Shown in pieces: positions 60,631 through 64,000 of a stretch of DNA of 64,000 nt. The position numbers and the translations under genes are program-made. Source of the DNA: Alterluteimonas quercicellularis (GTDB taxonomy: Bacteria > Pseudomonadota > Gammaproteobacteria > Xanthomonadales > Xanthomonadaceae); assembly GCF_021191635.1 (NCBI RefSeq), contig NZ_JAIWPR010000026.1, forward strand, positions 1 to 64,000, written 5' to 3'. How positions within the stretch are numbered: position 1 is the first letter of the stretch; every line of letters starts with the position of its first letter. The notes under the pieces were generated by a model. The model was not told where the DNA came from. It did no database searches and worked only from the letters and a program-made list of their open reading frames with translations.

Positions 60631-62157
60631 TCACGACGCCCCGCGCAGCTCCCGCTTGAGCAGCTTGCCGCTCTGGTTGCGCGGCAGCGACGGGACGAAG
60701 CGCACCGTCTTGGGTACCTTGAACGGCGCCAGCCGCGCCTTGACGTGCGCGATCACGTCCTCAGCGCTCGGCGCGGGCGCATCCTCGCGCAGCACCACCA
60801 CCGCGGTCACCGCCTCGATCCAGCGCGGGTCCGGCGTGCCGACCACCGCCACCTCGGCCACCGCCGGATGGGTGTAGATGGCATCCTCCACCTCGCGCGA
60901 GGCGACCAGCACGCCGCCGGTGTTGATGACGTCCTTGATCCGGTCCACCACCGTCACGTAGCCCTCCGCATCGCGGACCACCAGGTCGCCGGAGTGGAAC
61001 CAGCCGTCGCGGAAGGCCTCGGCGGTGGCCTCGGGATCGTTCCAGTAGCCGCCGCACAGCTGCGGCGAGCGGTAGAGGATTTCCCCGGGTTCCCCGTCGG
61101 CGACATCGAGCCCCTGGTCGTCGACCACGCGCGCCTCCACGAACAGCACCGGCCGCCCGCACGATGCCGGCCGCGCCGCGTGCTCGTCCGGCTGCAGCAC
61201 CGTCGCCAGCGGGCCGATCTCCGACTGCCCGAAGCAGTTGTAGAAGCCCACGTTCGGCAGCCGCGCGCGCAGGCGCTCCAGCACCGTCACCGGCATGATC
61301 GACGCGCCGTACTGCGCCTTGCGCAGCGAGGACAGGTCGCGCCGGTCCAGGTCCGGGTGGCCGGCCAGCGGCACCCACACCGTCGGCGCCAGGAACAGCG
61401 AGCCGATCCGCTCGGCCTCGACGAGTGCCAGGATGCGCGGGATGTCGGGCGAAGCCAGCAGGCGCACGCTCGCCCCCACCGCCAGATACGGCAACAGGAA
61501 CACGTGCATCGCCGCGGAATGGTAGAGCGGCATGCAGACCAGCGGCGCGTCGTCCTCTTGCAGCCCGAGCGCGACGATCGCCGAGACGTACTCATGCACC
61601 AGCGCCCCGTGGGTCATCATCGCGCCCTTCGGCCGCGACGTGGTGCCGGAGGTGTACAGCAGCTGCGCCAGATCGCCTTCCGCGGGCGTCGCGGCCAACG
61701 CCGGCGGTTCGCCATCACCGCGCGCATGTACGAGCAAGGTGCCCTCGTCGTCGCGAAGCGGCACCACGTGCGCCACGCCCAGCGCCTCGCCCACCGGCGC
61801 GAACGCGGGCATCAGCGCCGGATCGACCAGCGCCGCCCGCGCGCCGGACTGCCCGACCAGGTAGGACAGCTCGTCGCCGCGCAGCGCGTAGTTGATCGGC
61901 ACGTGCACCAGCCCGGCCCGCGCGCAGGCGAGGAAGCCGAGCGCATAGGCATCGGAATTGGTGCCGAAGGCCGCGACGCAGTCGCCGGGCGACAGGCCCA
62001 ACCCGAGCAGATGCGCCGCCGCGCGGCTCACCGCATCGTCCAGCGCCCGGTAGGTCCACACGCGGTCCTCGAAGCGCAGCGCGACGCGCCCGGGGAAACG
62101 CGTCGCGCTGCGGCGCAGGACGCCATCGACGGTACTGGCTCGGGGATCGGTCGTCAT
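60631..62157 (-). CDS. Acyl-CoA synthetase / fatty-acid-CoA ligase (AMP-forming)
   Basis: This 508-residue adenylating enzyme activates a carboxylic acid with ATP and CoA. 'LLYTSGTTSRPKGAMMTHGA' (P-loop, about 167-186), 'YNCFGQSEIGPLATVLQ', 'GWFHSGDLVVRDAEGYV', 'DRIKDVINTGGVLVASREVE' and the catalytic Lys in 'RNQSGKLLKRELRG' occur in order. The chain length is not predictable; the size is that of FadD-like medium/long-chain ligases. ATG at 62157. It stands alone upstream of arr. Confidence 0.93.
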   Translation of the reverse strand: MTTDPRASTVDGVLRRSATRFPGRVALRFEDRVWTYRALDDAVSRAAAHLLGLGLSPGDCVAAFGTNSDAYALGFLACARAGLVHVPINYALRGDELSYLVGQSGARAALVDPALMPAFAPVGEALGVAHVVPLRDDEGTLLVHARGDGEPPALAATPAEGDLAQLLYTSGTTSRPKGAMMTHGALVHEYVSAIVALGLQEDDAPLVCMPLYHSAAMHVFLLPYLAVGASVRLLASPDIPRILALVEAERIGSLFLAPTVWVPLAGHPDLDRRDLSSLRKAQYGASIMPVTVLERLRARLPNVGFYNCFGQSEIGPLATVLQPDEHAARPASCGRPVLFVEARVVDDQGLDVADGEPGEILYRSPQLCGGYWNDPEATAEAFRDGWFHSGDLVVRDAEGYVTVVDRIKDVINTGGVLVASREVEDAIYTHPAVAEVAVVGTPDPRWIEAVTAVVVLREDAPAPSAEDVIAHVKARLAPFKVPKTVRFVPSLPRNQSGKLLKRELRGAS

Positions 62158-62316
62158 GGTGCGAGGCTAGTCGCGTGGCCGTTCCGCCGTCGAGACGCGA
62201 TGCAGCACGTCGATGGCGACGAAGCGCGTCGACGACGCCGGTGCGATCCGGCGCCTGTCCCGTTCCGCGACGCGATTGCCCTTCGCCCCATCCCCGGCCC
62301 GATTCGCCTCGGACCC

Positions 62317-62784
62317 CTATCGTCCCCGCTCCGCGAGGCGCGTCTTGCCGGCCTGGCTGATCGCACGCCGCGGACTGCGGGTCAGCGACTCGATGAAAGC
62401 CACCTGCCGAAAGCGCAGCGCGGACCAGTCCTCGTCGATCGAGACCTGGCGGACGGGCTCGAATCCGGCATCGCCGAGCATCTGCCAGCCGCTGTCGCGG
62501 CTGAACTCGCAGGCGTAGCGCTTGGAGGTCGCCTTCGGATAGGCGATCCACAGCGTGGCGTCGCCGTCGGCGGCGGCGGCCATGAGGGCCGAAGATGCCT
62601 GGTCAAGCTGCGCCTGTGTGATCGCGAAGGCGAGGCCGAACCCGAGCCTCGCCGCCGGATCGACCTTGCGGTGGATCGCGACGCCGTCCAGCGCGCGCAG
62701 TTCGGGTTCGAACGATGCGGGCGCGTTCAACACCACGATCGCGCGCCGATCCTTGAGGTTGAGCTTCTTGAACAACGGTGTCAT
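62317..62784 (-). CDS. Small conserved hypothetical protein
   Basis: This 155-residue protein begins 'MTPLFKKLNLKDRRAIVVLN', followed by 'APASFEPELRALDGVAIHR', 'LGFGLAFAITQAQLDQASS', 'GDATLWIAYPKATSKRYACE' and 'DEDWSALRFRQVAFIESL'. It is an alpha/beta protein of a widespread but uncharacterised type found beside various genes, often with DUF numbers I cannot state with confidence. It is cytoplasmic. ATG at 62784; alternative upstream starts add non-conserved residues. Confidence 0.7.
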   Translation of the reverse strand: MTPLFKKLNLKDRRAIVVLNAPASFEPELRALDGVAIHRKVDPAARLGFGLAFAITQAQLDQASSALMAAAADGDATLWIAYPKATSKRYACEFSRDSGWQMLGDAGFEPVRQVSIDEDWSALRFRQVAFIESLTRSPRRAISQAGKTRLAERGR

Positions 62785-62968
62785 GGAAACCCCGTCGGCT
62801 GCGGCCTGCAGAACCCCACCTCGGCGATCGCCGGGTGCAGGCTCTCGTTGTGGAACCAGACCTTCCTCGAAGCGGCCCCAGGGATCCGCTCCGATCGGAC
62901 CGACGGTATCGCAGGCGGGTACCGGGATCAAGAAAGCGGCGGACGCTTCGCCCGCCGTGATCCGTTAC

Positions 62969-63940
62969 TCAATCGTCCGCGAGCCGGCCCGACAGTTCGT
63001 CGAGCAGGGCCTGCGCCGAGGCGATGCCGCCCGGCGCGAGATACCAGGTCGGTGGGTCGAGGCGCAGCACGCGGCCCTCGCGCCAGGCACGGCTGGCGGC
63101 GACCTGGGGATCGGCGGCCAGGATCGCGTCGGCCTGCGCCTCGCCGCCGGTGGCGGCGCCGCGGTCGAGCACGATCAGCCAGTCGGGCTCGGCGGCCAGG
63201 GCCTCGGCCAGCCGCTGCGCGGACTGCCGGCGGCGCTGCTCGGCCTCCGGCGAGCCCGCCTCCGGCCGCGCGCCTTCCGCCGCCGTGTCCACGTTCGCCG
63301 GCAACACCGAAGGCAGCAGCGCCAGATCGTGCACGATGCCGAAGCGCTCGCCCGGCGCGTTCGCGTTGGCGCGCCCGCCGACCACGAACAGCGTCAGCGC
63401 GCGCGCATCGCCCAGCCGCGCGCCGAGTCCGGCCCGGCGCTGCAGCAGGCGGCCGACGAGCGCCGCAGCCTCGGTGTTGCGGTCGAACACACGGCCCAGC
63501 GTCAGCGTGTTGGAAACGACCGCGTTGCCGAAGCCGGCGGCATCGGCGCCCAGGTCGAGCGTGGGCGCAATCTCCGACAGCGCCGCGTAGTGCCGCGCCG
63601 AGCGCCCGCCGACCACGATCAGGTCAGGCGCCAGCCCGCGTAGCGCCTCCACGTCCGGCTCGAACAGCGTGCCGACCTTCGCGTAGCGCGCGTCGCCGTA
63701 GCGCGCCAGCGAGGCCGGGAACCGCGCACCCGGTACCGCCGCCACCTCCACCCCCAGCGCCTGCAGGGTGTCGAGCGCGCCGAGGTCGAACACCGCCACG
63801 CGCTGCGGCACGCCCGGCAGCACGGCCGTGCCCTGGTGGTGCGGGACGAGGATGTCCGAAGCCCAGGCCGGGCCCAGCAGACAGGAGAGGGACAGCGCGG
63901 CGGCCGCCAGCAGGCGGCGAAGCATCGAACGGGGCGACAT
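62969..63940 (-). CDS. Siderophore/metal-chelate ABC transporter substrate-binding protein
   Basis: This 323-residue protein has a signal peptide ('LLAAAALSLSCLLGPAWASD') and the class III binding-protein fold: 'VPQRVAVFDLGALDTLQALG', 'KVGTLFEPDVEALRGLAPDL', 'IVVGGRSARHYAALSEIAPT', 'LVNTLTLGRVF' region and 'APGGIASAQALLDEL' at the end. It is closest in style to FatB/CeuE-type ferric-siderophore binders. No permease or ATPase is inside the window. ATG at 63940 follows GGAGG; a start at 63961 is also in frame. Confidence 0.88.
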   Translation of the reverse strand: MSPRSMLRRLLAAAALSLSCLLGPAWASDILVPHHQGTAVLPGVPQRVAVFDLGALDTLQALGVEVAAVPGARFPASLARYGDARYAKVGTLFEPDVEALRGLAPDLIVVGGRSARHYAALSEIAPTLDLGADAAGFGNAVVSNTLTLGRVFDRNTEAAALVGRLLQRRAGLGARLGDARALTLFVVGGRANANAPGERFGIVHDLALLPSVLPANVDTAAEGARPEAGSPEAEQRRRQSAQRLAEALAAEPDWLIVLDRGAATGGEAQADAILAADPQVAASRAWREGRVLRLDPPTWYLAPGGIASAQALLDELSGRLADD

Positions 63941-64000
63941 GCGGACCTCCGGGAGCGCCAAGGGGAACGGCGGATGCGCGGCTTGCCCGGGGGCTGGCGA

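Overview
The window is chromosomal DNA of a very GC-rich (about 70% by eye) gammaproteobacterium, most likely Lysobacteraceae/Xanthomonadaceae (Lysobacter/Luteimonas type). The reasons are the many GTAG-headed REP palindromes of the kind described in Stenotrophomonas and Xanthomonas, the codon bias, and the mix of secreted hydrolases and lipoproteins. I see no rRNA, tRNA, CRISPR array, insertion sequence or prophage.

Layout. 1-1.5 kb: two tandem genes of the PoNe-immunity (PoNi) family, the first cut by the window edge. 1.7-15.3 kb: housekeeping and envelope genes (M28 peptidase, topoisomerase IB, I78 inhibitor, VOC protein, lytic transglycosylase, egtB-egtD, transglutaminase, nhaA, ychJ-like, folE, two small paralogues). 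15.5-24.4 kb: a five-gene RND efflux operon with two SDR genes, divergent from a LysR regulator. 24.5-31.9 kb: DUF885 peptidase, two serine hydrolases around an AadA-like nucleotidyltransferase, and an Rrf2/thioredoxin-reductase-like pair. 32-41.3 kb: ygiB-ygiC pair, split YdcZ-type transporter, ankyrin protein, FKBP isomerase, an Ala-rich protein, dbpA, a CocE-type hydrolase and an orphan PTS-IIC-like permease. 42.4-46.7 kb: an accessory cluster of three full and two broken paralogues of a repeat-rich, probably beta-propeller protein, next to a barstar-type RNase inhibitor. 46.8-64 kb: AraC regulator, EamA transporter, alpha-amylase, a cysteine-free 590-residue orphan, a membrane protein, DUF3597, a TonB-like protein, a MocR/YczE pair, a DUF5694-type protein, the rifampin ADP-ribosyltransferase arr, an acyl-CoA ligase and a metal-chelate binding protein.

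Three patterns cut across the gene list. (1) Immunity-like genes without visible toxins (PoNi pair; barstar beside the propeller array) show tandem duplication, near-identical segments and internal collapse, as expected of antidote genes under fast turnover. (2) Three unrelated or barely related orphan genes without signal peptides (6282-7064, 36649-37125, 50456-52228) share a CTAGGG-N4/5-CCCnAG inverted repeat 53-102 bases upstream of their starts. CTAG is rare in such DNA, so this may be an undescribed regulon. (3) In six genes the TAG stop codon lies inside the GTAG head of a REP or long inverted repeat, including two convergent genes that both end in the same REP pair.

Gene cooperation is clearest in these units: egtB-egtD (first ergothioneine steps), the RND operon (adaptor, pump, outer-membrane channel), Rrf2 plus flavoprotein, ygiB-ygiC, the YdcZ half-transporters, and the MocR/YczE pair with a shared operator-like repeat.
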